From Streptomyces sp. CB00316 (GTDB taxonomy: Bacteria; Actinomycetota; Actinomycetes; Streptomycetales; Streptomycetaceae), in assembly GCF_001905595.1 (NCBI RefSeq), contig NZ_LIXI01000005.1:248001-312000 (forward strand): a stretch of DNA of 64,000 bases. The letters run 5' to 3'. The translations under genes were made by a program, and so were the position numbers. Positions 25,453-35,491 of the stretch are shown here, piece after piece. The number at the start of each line of letters is the position of its first letter. Within the stretch, counting starts at the first letter, position 1. The notes below the pieces were generated by a model. That model made no database searches, was not told where the DNA came from, and was given only the letters and a program-made list of their open reading frames with translations.

Positions 25453-28400
25453 TCAGGAGGTGGGCGGCGTCCACTTCCCCTGGTCGATGGCCGCCTGGAG
25501 GCGCGCGGAGAAGTGAGCGTGCGCCTCACGCATCTCTTCCTCGCGGTTGGCCTTGTAGAAGGGGGCGGTGTAGCCCTCGGGGGGCTCAGGCCGTTCCTTG
25601 TTCTGGTAGGCGAGGAAGTGTTCGTAGTGCTCTTTGGTCTGGCCGAAGCCGTAGGTGTAGCGGTTGCCCGCGATCTTCCGTTCGTTCGCGTCGAACCAGG
25701 TGACGGAGTCGAAGTCCTGCATGATCGGGAAGCGGGCCTTGTACATGGCGACGAGTGCGTCGGCGCTGACGCCGAGCCAGACGGCGACGAGCGCGTCGAT
25801 CTCCACTAGTGCGGCTCGCCGCGCTCGTTCGGTGCGCAGAGGGGTGTTCCGGGTCCACAGCGGGCCCACCGCGTGCAGCGGTTGCAGCTCGGGCCAGCCA
25901 CAGGCCCACGGCTCGTAGGCGGGCCAGGTGGTGTCGTACAGCTCCTCCCAGAGGTCCGCGTAGGCGTTGGTGAGGCAATTGAGACGGAGGGTACGGAGAA
26001 GCAGGGCCGAGGACAGCGGATGGCCCGGAGAGGGCGCGGGCATGATCTTGGCACCCGCCACCCGGAGGTCGCCCCGTCTGGTAGTGCGGAGGACGTAGTC
26101 GATGGGCAGAGCGGACCAGAAGCCTCCCGTAAGAGCCGTAAGCGCTTGGTCTGCGAGGCTCATGCTCTGGATCTGGTCCACATGAGCGGGACCCGGGGGC
26201 AAAAGTGCTGCGTACAGCGCCCGTTCCGTGTCCGGCGCGATCTGGCGACGCCACGCCACCCGGTAGAACTCCGTATACGGCCGTCGCAGCCGACGCAGCA
26301 GCTCCGCCTCCACCTGTTCCTCAGTGACCTCCGACGTCTCCACCCTGAAACGCCCAGCCGCCGCGTTCCGCGCCCGCGTCACCTCACGCTCGGACGCCTT
26401 GAGCTGCTCCAGGGTCCTGCCGTCGCTCCACACGTCCTGCGCGGCCTGGTACACCTCGGGCTTCGCGACGTACGCGTACTCGGACTCGGGCACGGCATCG
26501 TCCGCGAGGGTCATCGGGTTGAGTCCCAGGACCTCGCCGCCCCCCTGGCTTGGCTGCTTGAACATGGAGTTGGCCAGGCCGATCTGCGGGCCCTTGAGAA
26601 TTACCTCGGACCAGTCGGCCGGCCGACGGACCACGCTCGCGCCATCCGGCGTGTTGTACCCGATCAGATCGTCGTCCTTGGCTGTCTTTTCGTTGTAACC
26701 GCTCGTGATTTGCGGCTCGTGCGCAGCAAGGCGCAGCGGGTAGTCAGCCAGCGCCTTGATCGCCTGTTCCTCCGCCGTACTTACTGGCGAAAGCAGCCTA
26801 GCCTGGCGTACGGGCTGCGACTGGTCGCCGGTGAGCTTTTGCCACCCGGCGAGCATCAACTCGTCCACGCGGACGATCCGCTTGCGATGCGGGCGTTCGT
26901 CCCAGCTGTCGCCGTAGCGAACCCCGGGATCGGGAGCCCTCCCATCGTCGTCCGCCGACAGGCGCAGCGCGTCTACGGAGAAAAGCCACGACAGGTGGTC
27001 GAAGCCAATCTCGCCCGCCTGACCGTAGACATGCACACCGAAGTGGCTGGACCGGCCGACAGGCGGCGGGAAGAACCGGTTACCCGCGTTGACGAAGTCA
27101 CCGTGTACGCGAAGCCGCATGTACGCGGCCTCCCGCAAGCGCCCTTCCTTGTCGCCGCTGAAGTGAGAGTCGGGGTGGACAAGCCCCACCGTTCCCTCAT
27201 CAGCCAGGTGCGCCCAGGTGCGGCACATGAACGCCCGGTACAGGTCAGGCCGGGTGCCCGAGATCAGCGGATACACCACGGCGCTTCCGAGGACCTCCGC
27301 CGTCCCCGCAGTCGCGGTCAGGTCTCGCAGGTAGGCCCAGCGATGATCCGCGTTCGCCAGAATCTCGCTCTTGCGTTCCCTCCGAGCCCCAGCCGCCTGC
27401 TTCTCACTCAGCTTGAACCACGGCTCGACCTCCGCCAGCACCGCAGCTTCGTCCCAATCCGGCCTCACCCAAGGCGGGTTCCCCACCTGGAGGTCGAACC
27501 CGCCCCCCGCCCCCCGGAACACGTGCGCGAAGTGCAGCTCCCAGTGGAAGAAGCCGTGGCCGTCCTCCGCCCTTATGTCCTTCTCCGTCGTGCCCGCGAT
27601 GTCCTCGACCGTGTTCAGCCACGGGTAGCGGAACGGCAGCAACCCCGCCGACCGCATCCCGAGGAAGCCCTCCAGGCGGTCCTCCACATCGCCCAGCAGC
27701 TCCAGCGCGTCGTCAGGGCTGAGCTTCTCGATGCCCGAGAGCAGCGACTGCTCCGGCATGTCGGACGTACCGAGGACGGCTTCCAGGAACTCCAGCCAGT
27801 CGCCGAAGCTCTGGAGCGGCACGGTCTGCCGCTCCGGCGGGCGGGGGGCTCGCACCGGCCTCCTGGCCGCCGGGGTTCTCCGTACGGCTCCGCCCGAAGA
27901 GGCCAGCGCCTCGCCCAGCTCGTCCTGCTCCCCGTCCGGGTCGTCGAACAGTCCGGCCGTACTCCACAACTGGTCCCCTGGCGCGGAGCTGGACGCAGGC
28001 TCGACCGAAGCCACTGGCTCCACCGGCACGGCGGCTTCCCCTGTCCCGCCCAGCAGCCCCGGCACCGACGACTCATCGACGAGCGCACCGCCCGTGTCGT
28101 ACACCGGTTCGGTGCCGTCGAGTTCGCCGACCCGGTCCAGCGGCCAGAACCACAGCGCGCACCACGCGTCCATGACCGTCTTCAGCCGCCAGTACGGCGT
28201 GCCGTGGCGGGTCAGGTCGTCCAGGACCTTCTGCTTGTCCTCTGCCTCCGTGGGCTGGTCCAGCCAGTCCGCGCCCCAGACGTCGACGCGGCGGGCGACC
28301 GCCCGCTCGGAGAGTTCCAGCCGGGTCGCGACCAGTGACCACAGGAACTCGGCGCGCCGGGCCACGCCCTGGAGGCGGCCCAGCTCGGTCTTCTCCGCCG

Positions 28401-31023
28401 CCTTGCGCCATCGCTCGTACCGCTTGCGCCGGGCCTCGTCGCTCTCGTCGCCGCGCTCCTGGAACGGCTTCGGGCCCTTCGGGGCCTTCTGGACGCCCTT
28501 GCGCCACCGGCCGAGCGCCTTGGCCTCCTCCTCGGCGAGCTTCTTGGCCTCCGGTTCGGCGGCGACCGCGCCCCAACCGATCGCGGGCAGCAGGAACTGG
28601 TGCACTGCCCCCTCGGGCAGCGGGCCCTCCCGGAACGGCAGGTCCGTCGGCGGGAGCGTGTTCTTCCTGGCCAGCCAGCCGCCGCCCGTGAGGGTGTCGG
28701 CCTTGTAGACCTTGCGGCCCGCTCCGATGAGGGAGTTGCCGCGACGCAGGTGGAGGCCGAACCAGGGGGCCCGCATGCCGGGGTGCATGGAGTTGAGCCA
28801 GAGGGAGACCTCGGCCAGCTCCACGGCCGTGGCGTTGAGGTCCACGCCGTAGGCGTTGTGCAGGGCGACGTACGCCTTGGTCTTCTGGAGCTCGATCTGC
28901 CGCAGTTCGGGGTCCACCTTGCGGCCCAGCTCGCGTTCGCGGCGGCGCAGGTACTCGGCGGCGACCTGGTCGATGGCCTCGTTGAGGAACGCGCCGGAGC
29001 CCAGGGCCGGTTCGCAGATCTTCCACTCCAGGAGCTCCCTGGCCGGGGTGGTGGTGCCGTCCTGGTCCAGGCGGTGCCTCAGGGCCAGTTCGACGGTGAC
29101 CTCGGTGAGGGACTTCGGGGTGTAGTAGGAGGCGGAGGTCTGGCGGTCGCGGCCGGCCAGCCGGTAGACGAAGGAGCCCCTGGGGTGGGCCACCCGTTCC
29201 TGGCGGCCGGTCTCCTCGTCGGTCCGCTTGACGAAGACGGCGTCGTCGTAGTCCTGGGCGCGGGAGGCGGGGACCATCCAGCTGCCGCCGGAGGGGTCGC
29301 CGCCCTTGGCGACCTCGTACAGCTCCTCCTCGGCGATGAAGCCGGTGTAGGACATCAGGCCCTCGTACACCGCGCCGAGTTGGTTGATGCCGAGCTGGGC
29401 GTACGAGATGAAGCCGCCGCGCTCCCTGCCCCGGCCCTTGGTGAGCATGAGGCGGCGCAGCACCTTGTGCAGTGTCTCGTTGCGCAGCCGGGTGTCCAGG
29501 AAGGGGCGGCGGCCGTCCGACCCGCCCTCCTCGTACGCCGGGTTCTCGATCTGGTCGTCCGAGATGAGGCGGACGGCCTTCTTGGTGAACAGTTCGGAGC
29601 GCAGCGCCTCGAAGCGCAGGCCCGCGCTGGTGGAGCGGGCGGCGGCGCGGCGGGTGCGGTCGGCCTCGCGGACCCGGTCGGTGTACTCGGCCTGGGTGAT
29701 CGTGCCGGCGGCGAGCGACTGTGCCGCCTCGCTCTCGGCCTTCGTCGCCTCGCGGGCCGCCGCCTCCGCCGCGAGGTCCTCGGGCTCGGTGCCGTAGCGG
29801 CGGTGGCCGTTCTCGACCTTCTCGAAGAGCAGGTCGAGCGACTCGTACAGGTGGAAGCCGCGCCGGGAGCGCTCGCCGACGAGGTCGCGCAGGACGAGGT
29901 CGCCGAGGCGCTGGAGGCCGTACCCCTGCTCGTACTCCGGGTAGTCGGAGGGCAGGATACCGAGGGCGGGGCTGGCCTCCGCGTACAGGAGGAACAGGAT
30001 GCGGTAGAGGTAGCGCAGCGACTCGCGGCTGAGTTCCTTGGCGAGCCGGGCCGGGTCGTCCAGGTCGGCGGGGGCGACGCCGTTCCCGGGTTCGCGCAGG
30101 CGGTCCAGGACCTCGTTGGCGATCCACTCCACGCTCAGGCGCAGGCCCTCGCGGAGTTCGGTGGAGACGCCGACGGCGTGTTTGCCCGAGCGGTCGAGGA
30201 AGGCGGCGAGCGGGGCGGTGCCGCCCTCGGCGGGGACGCGCAGCGAGTCGGCGCCGAACAGGGCGGCCAGGGTGTCGAGTTCGCCGCCGTGGCGGTCGTC
30301 GCGGCGGTGCAGGGCGGCGTCGAGGTCGGCGGCGAGGTAGCGGCCCTCGGGCCAGGCGAGGCGGTCGGCGAGGACGACCACCCCGCCGACGAGCAGGAGC
30401 ACGTGGCGCGGGGGTGCGTCACAGGTGAGGAGGAAGTCGGTGAGGGCCTTGGCGTCCAGGAGGTCGGGGGCCGAGGTCTCCGTCTCCACCGGGTGGAGCA
30501 GGCGGCCGGCCCCGTCCGGGTCGAGCGCCGCGTCGGATTCGGTGGTCCAGCCGCAGGCGACCGCGTACAGACCGGGTTCGGCGTGGAGGACCTGGACGTC
30601 GTAGGCGCGGTCGGCGCGGTGGACGGTGACGGTCTGCTCGTGGGCGTCGGCGTAGCCGAGGGCACGCAGGGTGTCCAGGTGACTCTCGGTGTACCGCTTG
30701 CGCCGGCCCTCGGGTTCGGGCGCTTCGGGTTCGGCGAGCGCGGCGGCGTCCTGGGCGAGCGCGGCGCGGCCCGCGAAGTAGGGGCCGTGGAGGGCCCGCA
30801 GGCCCTCGCGGGGGGTGCGGACGCGCGGGGGCACGGCGTCGCGGTCGAGGCCCTCGCGGGCGGCTTCGGCCACCGCGTCGGCGTGGCGGCGGCGTTCGGT
30901 CTCCTCGAAGGCCGCCCAGCGGGTGAGGAGGCCGTCCTTCGCCTTGAGGTCCTTGGGGAGGACCTCGGCGAGGTAGTGCGGCGAGAGGTAGTCGCCGTGG
31001 TTGACCAGGGAGTCGTACGTCAC
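25453..31023 (-). CDS. Large N6-adenine DNA methyltransferase, DrmMI/PglX-like
   Basis: The 1856-aa Eco57I-type methylase has the SAM motif CEPALGSGAFLNEA near 670 and the catalytic NPPW near 1180. The segment after it, to about 1700, is the likely target-recognition region. The N-terminal 400 residues show no clear nuclease motif. It should methylate host DNA to mark it as self. The GTG at 31023 begins one base after the helicase gene ends, with GGAG 8 bases upstream inside that gene. In class 1 DISARM a SNF2-like DrmD precedes a large DrmMI in this way. PglX of BREX is an alternative homologue, but no pglZ is present. Confidence 0.85.
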   Translation of the reverse strand: MTYDSLVNHGDYLSPHYLAEVLPKDLKAKDGLLTRWAAFEETERRRHADAVAEAAREGLDRDAVPPRVRTPREGLRALHGPYFAGRAALAQDAAALAEPEAPEPEGRRKRYTESHLDTLRALGYADAHEQTVTVHRADRAYDVQVLHAEPGLYAVACGWTTESDAALDPDGAGRLLHPVETETSAPDLLDAKALTDFLLTCDAPPRHVLLLVGGVVVLADRLAWPEGRYLAADLDAALHRRDDRHGGELDTLAALFGADSLRVPAEGGTAPLAAFLDRSGKHAVGVSTELREGLRLSVEWIANEVLDRLREPGNGVAPADLDDPARLAKELSRESLRYLYRILFLLYAEASPALGILPSDYPEYEQGYGLQRLGDLVLRDLVGERSRRGFHLYESLDLLFEKVENGHRRYGTEPEDLAAEAAAREATKAESEAAQSLAAGTITQAEYTDRVREADRTRRAAARSTSAGLRFEALRSELFTKKAVRLISDDQIENPAYEEGGSDGRRPFLDTRLRNETLHKVLRRLMLTKGRGRERGGFISYAQLGINQLGAVYEGLMSYTGFIAEEELYEVAKGGDPSGGSWMVPASRAQDYDDAVFVKRTDEETGRQERVAHPRGSFVYRLAGRDRQTSASYYTPKSLTEVTVELALRHRLDQDGTTTPARELLEWKICEPALGSGAFLNEAIDQVAAEYLRRRERELGRKVDPELRQIELQKTKAYVALHNAYGVDLNATAVELAEVSLWLNSMHPGMRAPWFGLHLRRGNSLIGAGRKVYKADTLTGGGWLARKNTLPPTDLPFREGPLPEGAVHQFLLPAIGWGAVAAEPEAKKLAEEEAKALGRWRKGVQKAPKGPKPFQERGDESDEARRKRYERWRKAAEKTELGRLQGVARRAEFLWSLVATRLELSERAVARRVDVWGADWLDQPTEAEDKQKVLDDLTRHGTPYWRLKTVMDAWCALWFWPLDRVGELDGTEPVYDTGGALVDESSVPGLLGGTGEAAVPVEPVASVEPASSSAPGDQLWSTAGLFDDPDGEQDELGEALASSGGAVRRTPAARRPVRAPRPPERQTVPLQSFGDWLEFLEAVLGTSDMPEQSLLSGIEKLSPDDALELLGDVEDRLEGFLGMRSAGLLPFRYPWLNTVEDIAGTTEKDIRAEDGHGFFHWELHFAHVFRGAGGGFDLQVGNPPWVRPDWDEAAVLAEVEPWFKLSEKQAAGARRERKSEILANADHRWAYLRDLTATAGTAEVLGSAVVYPLISGTRPDLYRAFMCRTWAHLADEGTVGLVHPDSHFSGDKEGRLREAAYMRLRVHGDFVNAGNRFFPPPVGRSSHFGVHVYGQAGEIGFDHLSWLFSVDALRLSADDDGRAPDPGVRYGDSWDERPHRKRIVRVDELMLAGWQKLTGDQSQPVRQARLLSPVSTAEEQAIKALADYPLRLAAHEPQITSGYNEKTAKDDDLIGYNTPDGASVVRRPADWSEVILKGPQIGLANSMFKQPSQGGGEVLGLNPMTLADDAVPESEYAYVAKPEVYQAAQDVWSDGRTLEQLKASEREVTRARNAAAGRFRVETSEVTEEQVEAELLRRLRRPYTEFYRVAWRRQIAPDTERALYAALLPPGPAHVDQIQSMSLADQALTALTGGFWSALPIDYVLRTTRRGDLRVAGAKIMPAPSPGHPLSSALLLRTLRLNCLTNAYADLWEELYDTTWPAYEPWACGWPELQPLHAVGPLWTRNTPLRTERARRAALVEIDALVAVWLGVSADALVAMYKARFPIMQDFDSVTWFDANERKIAGNRYTYGFGQTKEHYEHFLAYQNKERPEPPEGYTAPFYKANREEEMREAHAHFSARLQAAIDQGKWTPPTS

Positions 31024-31024
31024 G

Positions 31025-34000
31025 TCAGTTCTCCGCCTGCGCGTCGGACGGGTGGGCGGGGGCCGGGTCCGGGGAGCCGGTCGCGGTGGCCGGACCGGTT
31101 CCGGGGGCGTCCGGGGTGCCGGGGCGGTCGAGGACGGCGAGGACCCGCAGCAGCGGGCGGCCGGTGGTCTGCAACTGGTCCAGCAGGCGGGCCAGTTCGT
31201 CGGCGGTCTCCTCGACGAGGCGCTCACGCCGGTCGGTGACGCCGGGCAGCAGGGAGTCGGCGCGCCAGCGGGCGACGTGGGCGCGGTAGGCGGCGAGGGG
31301 ACCGCTGATCCGCTCCTCCCACTGGGCCCGGCCCGCGTCCAGGTGGCGCCGGGCGGCGGCGACGGCGGCCGGTACGAGGGCCTGGAGCCGGTCCGGGTCC
31401 CGCGGGCCGCCGGTGCGGGCGAGCCTCGGGCCGACCTTCGCGTCGCGCAGCGCGTCGGCCATGGGGCGCACCTCGGGCGTCCCGGTGCCGTCGGGGCGGA
31501 TGCCCGCCACGGCCATCCAGCGGACCACGGTCGGGCGGCCGAGGGCGTTGGAGTGGATGCCCTGGACGAGGAAGACCGGGCCGTCGACGTGCGGTGTGGT
31601 GATGACCGGGGCCTCCTGCCGGCCGAACTCGACCAGGACCTTGTCCGTCAGCCACTCCACCACCGGGTGGATGTCGGTGAGGAAGGAGACGTCGGGCCAC
31701 ATGGTGGTGCTGCTGTTCCTGGCCTCGTCGAGTTTGCGCTGCGCGAGGGCGCGGTCGGAGGTGACCAGCATCCGGTCGGCGACGCGCTGCTCACGGAGGT
31801 AGGAGGGCGGCAGGGCCTTGAGGCGGTGGAGCAGGTCGGGCGCGAGGGCCGGGGAGAGGGAGAAGTAGCCGCCGCCCTGGGCGTCGGTGCCCGACGCCAG
31901 GCCGATCAGGTCCCCGGCGCGCTCCTCGTACACCTCGTCGAGGGCGGTGGCGACGAAGTCGGCCGTGTCGCCGTCGAAGAGCGAGATCAGCTCGGCGCGG
32001 GCGGGCAGCTCGTGCTCGGTGACGGTGTCCACCTGGCCGAACAGGTCGGCCAGTGTGGTGTCCTCGGCGGGGTCGGAGTCCAGGAACTCCTCGACCGTGC
32101 CGCCCCTCACCAGCTCCTTGATGAGCCGGCGCTCCTCCTCCTCGGCCCGGTAGAGCCCGGACACGGCCTCGGCCGTGCCGTCCAGCTTGTGCGCCTCCTC
32201 CTCCCGGCGCAGCAGCTTCTCGGCGACCGTGCGGTCGTCCTTGGCGCCGGAGGTGGCCGAGGTGAGGATCAGCGCGTGGAACCGGGGCTCGTGCTTCTGC
32301 CCGTACCGGTCGATACGGCCGTTGCGCTGCTCGATGCGGATCAGGGACCACGGGATGTCGTAGTGGACGAGGTGGTGGCACTGGCGGTGCAGGTTGACGC
32401 CCTCGGAGGCGACGTCGCCGGTGAACAGCAGCCGGACGGGGGTGTCGGCGAGGCCGAACGACTCCAGGACCTTGGCCTGCTCCTCGTCGCTGAGGCCGCC
32501 GTGCATCACGGCGACCGCCTTCGACGTGCCGTCGGCGCCCACCGGGAGACCCAGGCGGGCCGGGACGACGTCGGCGAGCCAGGTCAGCGTGCGGACGCGT
32601 TCGGAGAAGACCACGGCCCGCGTGGCGGAGCGGGGGCCGACCCCGATCTCCTTGAGCTGGGCGACGAGGGCGTCGAGCTTGGCCGAGTCGCCGGGTGCGG
32701 TGCCGTCGCCCATGCCCGCGATGATCTTCTGGAGCCGGGCGAGCGCGGTCTGCTCGGTGGCGATGGCCGGGTCGGGCCGCAGCCCCTTCTCCCCGGCCCT
32801 GCGGACCCGGTCCGTGAGTGAGGCGACACGGTTGGTGACCGTCTCGCCCAGGGCCATGTGCGAGGACAGGAAGGTCTTGAGCAGGTTGTAGGCGAAGACC
32901 GGCTCGACGGCGACCGAGACGGGGTCCTGGGCCGCCGTACCGAACTCCGTGCTAGTCGGCGGGGTGGGGATCCAGTGCTCGGCCAGCTCGGCGAAGACCC
33001 GTTCCTCCGCCTCGGTGGCGGCGCAGTGGAGGGAGACGGTGGGGCCCCGGTCCGGCCATTCGGTGCCCATCTCGTCCCGGACCTCGGGGCTGATCTTGGT
33101 GCGCCGGATGTAGAGGTGGCCGAGGTCCTCGGCCGGGTCGTAGTGGTCGCGGTCGGCGATGGCGGCCGGGTCGAGCAGGGAGATCAGGTCGGCGAAGGAC
33201 CGCTTGTCGCCGTTGTGGGGAGTGGCGCTGGCGAGCAGCAGGGCGTCCGTGCGCGGGGCGAGGATCTCGGCGAGGGCGCGGCGCTGGCTGCCCGGGTTGA
33301 TCAGGTTGTGGGACTCGTCGATCACGACGGCGTCCCAGCGGATGCGCTCCAGGTGGTGCCGGTACCGGCCGATGTTCTTGAGGGTGTCCACGGAGATGAT
33401 CACGCGCTTGTAGTGCGTGAACGGGTTCCGGCCGGCGGGCAGTTCGCGCTGGACACGCTGGATGCCCAGGGAGTCGAGCCGTACGAGGGGAATGGAGAAC
33501 CGGGTCCACAGCTCGTGCTGGAACTGCTCCAGGATGCTCTGCGGGGTCACGACCAGGATGCGTTCACCCCTGCCCCGGCGGATGAGCTCCGCGAGGGTGA
33601 GGCCGATCTCCAGGGTCTTGCCGAGACCGACGACGTCGGCGATGAGGACCCTGGGGCGGAGGTTGCGCATCGACAGGGCGAGTTCCGCGGGACGCTGCTG
33701 GTAGACGAGCGGGTCCAGCAGGAAGCGGTCGGCGAGCGCCAGGCCCCGTTCCGACTGGGGCAGCGGCGTCTTGCGCAGGGCGGCTTCGAGGAACAGGCGG
33801 CTGCGCCGGAAGTACGAGGAGGTGTCGGGCACGAGGCGGGTCTTCTCCGGGTCCAGGAGTTCCACCGCGTCGATGCCGCTGAAGAAGACGGCTTCCTCGT
33901 CCCGGACGAACTCGGAGACGCCGACGGCCTCGATCCGCTCCCCGTCGTGGTCGGTGGTGATGGTGTTGCGGACCAGCCACTCCTCGTCCCGTACGAGGAT

Positions 34001-34054
34001 CTGCGCGCCCGGCGGGAACCGGGTCCCCTCCTGCGTCGCCCCCTGGTCGGTCAC
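31025..34054 (-). CDS. drmD: SNF2/RapA-like helicase, DrmD-like
   Basis: This 1009-aa superfamily 2 translocase has motif I in IADVVGLGKT near 138, TPQSILEQFQ, the DESH box near 245, and SATPHNG. The C-terminal lobe has LVHYDIPWSLIRIEQRNGRIDRYGQ near 575. That order and length match DISARM DrmD and related R-M-associated SNF2 proteins. The GTG start has AAGGGA seven bases upstream. It sits directly upstream of the DrmMI-like methylase (1-base gap), so the two form one operon. It probably translocates on non-self DNA to limit phage replication; the nuclease partner is not obvious. Confidence 0.85.
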   Translation of the reverse strand: MTDQGATQEGTRFPPGAQILVRDEEWLVRNTITTDHDGERIEAVGVSEFVRDEEAVFFSGIDAVELLDPEKTRLVPDTSSYFRRSRLFLEAALRKTPLPQSERGLALADRFLLDPLVYQQRPAELALSMRNLRPRVLIADVVGLGKTLEIGLTLAELIRRGRGERILVVTPQSILEQFQHELWTRFSIPLVRLDSLGIQRVQRELPAGRNPFTHYKRVIISVDTLKNIGRYRHHLERIRWDAVVIDESHNLINPGSQRRALAEILAPRTDALLLASATPHNGDKRSFADLISLLDPAAIADRDHYDPAEDLGHLYIRRTKISPEVRDEMGTEWPDRGPTVSLHCAATEAEERVFAELAEHWIPTPPTSTEFGTAAQDPVSVAVEPVFAYNLLKTFLSSHMALGETVTNRVASLTDRVRRAGEKGLRPDPAIATEQTALARLQKIIAGMGDGTAPGDSAKLDALVAQLKEIGVGPRSATRAVVFSERVRTLTWLADVVPARLGLPVGADGTSKAVAVMHGGLSDEEQAKVLESFGLADTPVRLLFTGDVASEGVNLHRQCHHLVHYDIPWSLIRIEQRNGRIDRYGQKHEPRFHALILTSATSGAKDDRTVAEKLLRREEEAHKLDGTAEAVSGLYRAEEEERRLIKELVRGGTVEEFLDSDPAEDTTLADLFGQVDTVTEHELPARAELISLFDGDTADFVATALDEVYEERAGDLIGLASGTDAQGGGYFSLSPALAPDLLHRLKALPPSYLREQRVADRMLVTSDRALAQRKLDEARNSSTTMWPDVSFLTDIHPVVEWLTDKVLVEFGRQEAPVITTPHVDGPVFLVQGIHSNALGRPTVVRWMAVAGIRPDGTGTPEVRPMADALRDAKVGPRLARTGGPRDPDRLQALVPAAVAAARRHLDAGRAQWEERISGPLAAYRAHVARWRADSLLPGVTDRRERLVEETADELARLLDQLQTTGRPLLRVLAVLDRPGTPDAPGTGPATATGSPDPAPAHPSDAQAEN

Positions 34055-34201
34055 TCGCGGTCCCTTCGTCTGCCTCGCGTCGTACGCTCTCGCCGCCGCA
34101 AGTCTGTCACGGGGGAGGAGGGGGTCGTACGGGATCGGGCGGGAGGACCGCGACCTCCCGGACCGTGCACCGCGCCTGCCGGAGGAGGGGGCGGCGGCTG
34201 C

Positions 34202-35416
34202 TCAGAAACGTGCCTCGCGGGCGTACTCGGCGCGCATCCCCTCGGCGATCCTCAGGGGTGCGGCGGGCCGGATCGCGGTCACCCGGCCGCGGGGGCGCCG
34301 AGGGGTGTCCGGCCGCGCGGGCGTGGACCCCGGGCGGTCGGCGGCGTCGGCCCCCGGGGCGTCCTCGTCGAGGCCCCCGTACGCGTCGTCCTCTCCGTCC
34401 GCCGCCCGCTGCCCGGCTCCGGCGGAAGCGGGCGCACCTGCTCGTTCGTCGTCCTCGACCGCCGCCTGGTCGACGGCCGCCGGCGTGTAGGCGCCGGCTT
34501 CCGCCAGGGGTACGGGGGCCGGTGCGGGGAGTTGCGGCACGATGATCTCGGGCGTCAGGTCGGTGAGGCGGCGCTTGGCCTGGAGGGCGGTCAGGCCCTG
34601 TTCGCGGATGACGCGCACCAGCCGCTCGATCACCTCGGTCAGGGAGGGGCGGGCGCCCGGGTCCGACGCCAGCATGTCCGTGATCAGCGGTGCGAGTTCG
34701 GGCGGGGCGCCCGCAAGGTCGGGAGGGGTCGCCGGGTCCTCGATCTTCAGGGCGACGGCCTGCCAGGTCGGTCCCTCGTACGGGTAGTGCCCGGTCACGG
34801 TGAAGAGCAGCACCGCGCCCAGCGCGTACACGTCGGCGGAGCGGTCCAGCCGCTGCTCGCCCCGGGCCTGCTCCGGAGGCATGCACAGGACGCTGCCGAC
34901 GACGTACCCGGTGGCGGTCAGGGCGGTACGGCGTTCCGCCAGAACGGCGAGACCGAAGTCGATCACCTTGGGCCCGTAGGGGGCGAGCAGGATGTTCTGC
35001 GGCTTGAGGTCGCGGTGGAGCAGCCCCGCCTCGTGGACCGTGCCGAGGCCCTCGGCGAGCAGGGCCCCGAGGCTGGCGGTCTCGGCGAGGGGCAGGGGGC
35101 CCTGGCCGGTGACCAGGGTCCGCAGGTCGGGTCCGGGGACGTACTCGACCGCGAGCCACGGCCGGTCGGCGTCGGCGTCGGCACCGACGAAGGCCGCGAC
35201 GAAGGGGCCGTAGACCGTGCGCAGGCTCTCCACCTCGGACAGGAAGCGGGCCCGGGTGTCCTCGTCGAGCACGGAGGACTTGATGACCTTGACCGCGGCC
35301 TGGTGGCCGGCCGCGGACTCGCCCAGGAACACCTGGCCCATGCCGCCGGAGCCGATCCGGCACACGAGGGTGAACCCTCCGATCTCCTTCGGGTCGTCGT
35401 CCCTCAGCGGTTCCAC
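34202..35416 (-). CDS. Hanks-type Ser/Thr protein kinase, soluble
   Basis: The 404-aa product has an intact N-terminal kinase domain (about 12-275): GSGGMGQVF glycine loop, lysine in AAVKVIKSS, HRDLKPQN near 134, DFGL near 153, and the CMPPEQ activation-segment end. The C-terminal 120 residues are acidic, proline-rich and without a membrane helix, so it is probably cytoplasmic. The GTG start has GGGAGG upstream. It lies between two defence-type genes on their strand. Kinases belong to some defence systems (PglW, Stk2), but this one could simply be a Streptomyces signalling kinase. Confidence 0.9.
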   Translation of the reverse strand: MEPLRDDDPKEIGGFTLVCRIGSGGMGQVFLGESAAGHQAAVKVIKSSVLDEDTRARFLSEVESLRTVYGPFVAAFVGADADADRPWLAVEYVPGPDLRTLVTGQGPLPLAETASLGALLAEGLGTVHEAGLLHRDLKPQNILLAPYGPKVIDFGLAVLAERRTALTATGYVVGSVLCMPPEQARGEQRLDRSADVYALGAVLLFTVTGHYPYEGPTWQAVALKIEDPATPPDLAGAPPELAPLITDMLASDPGARPSLTEVIERLVRVIREQGLTALQAKRRLTDLTPEIIVPQLPAPAPVPLAEAGAYTPAAVDQAAVEDDERAGAPASAGAGQRAADGEDDAYGGLDEDAPGADAADRPGSTPARPDTPRRPRGRVTAIRPAAPLRIAEGMRAEYAREARF

Positions 35417-35491
35417 GGTGCCACGCCTCCCCCCTCACGGCCCGCCGCCCCGCGGTTGGACGCGGTGGACCCAGCGGGACCGGGCAGCAGT

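Noticed and set aside
25453..34054. BREX system (PglX and helicase)
   Set aside because: No pglZ, brxC or brxL-like gene is present; the SNF2 helicase and order fit DISARM better.
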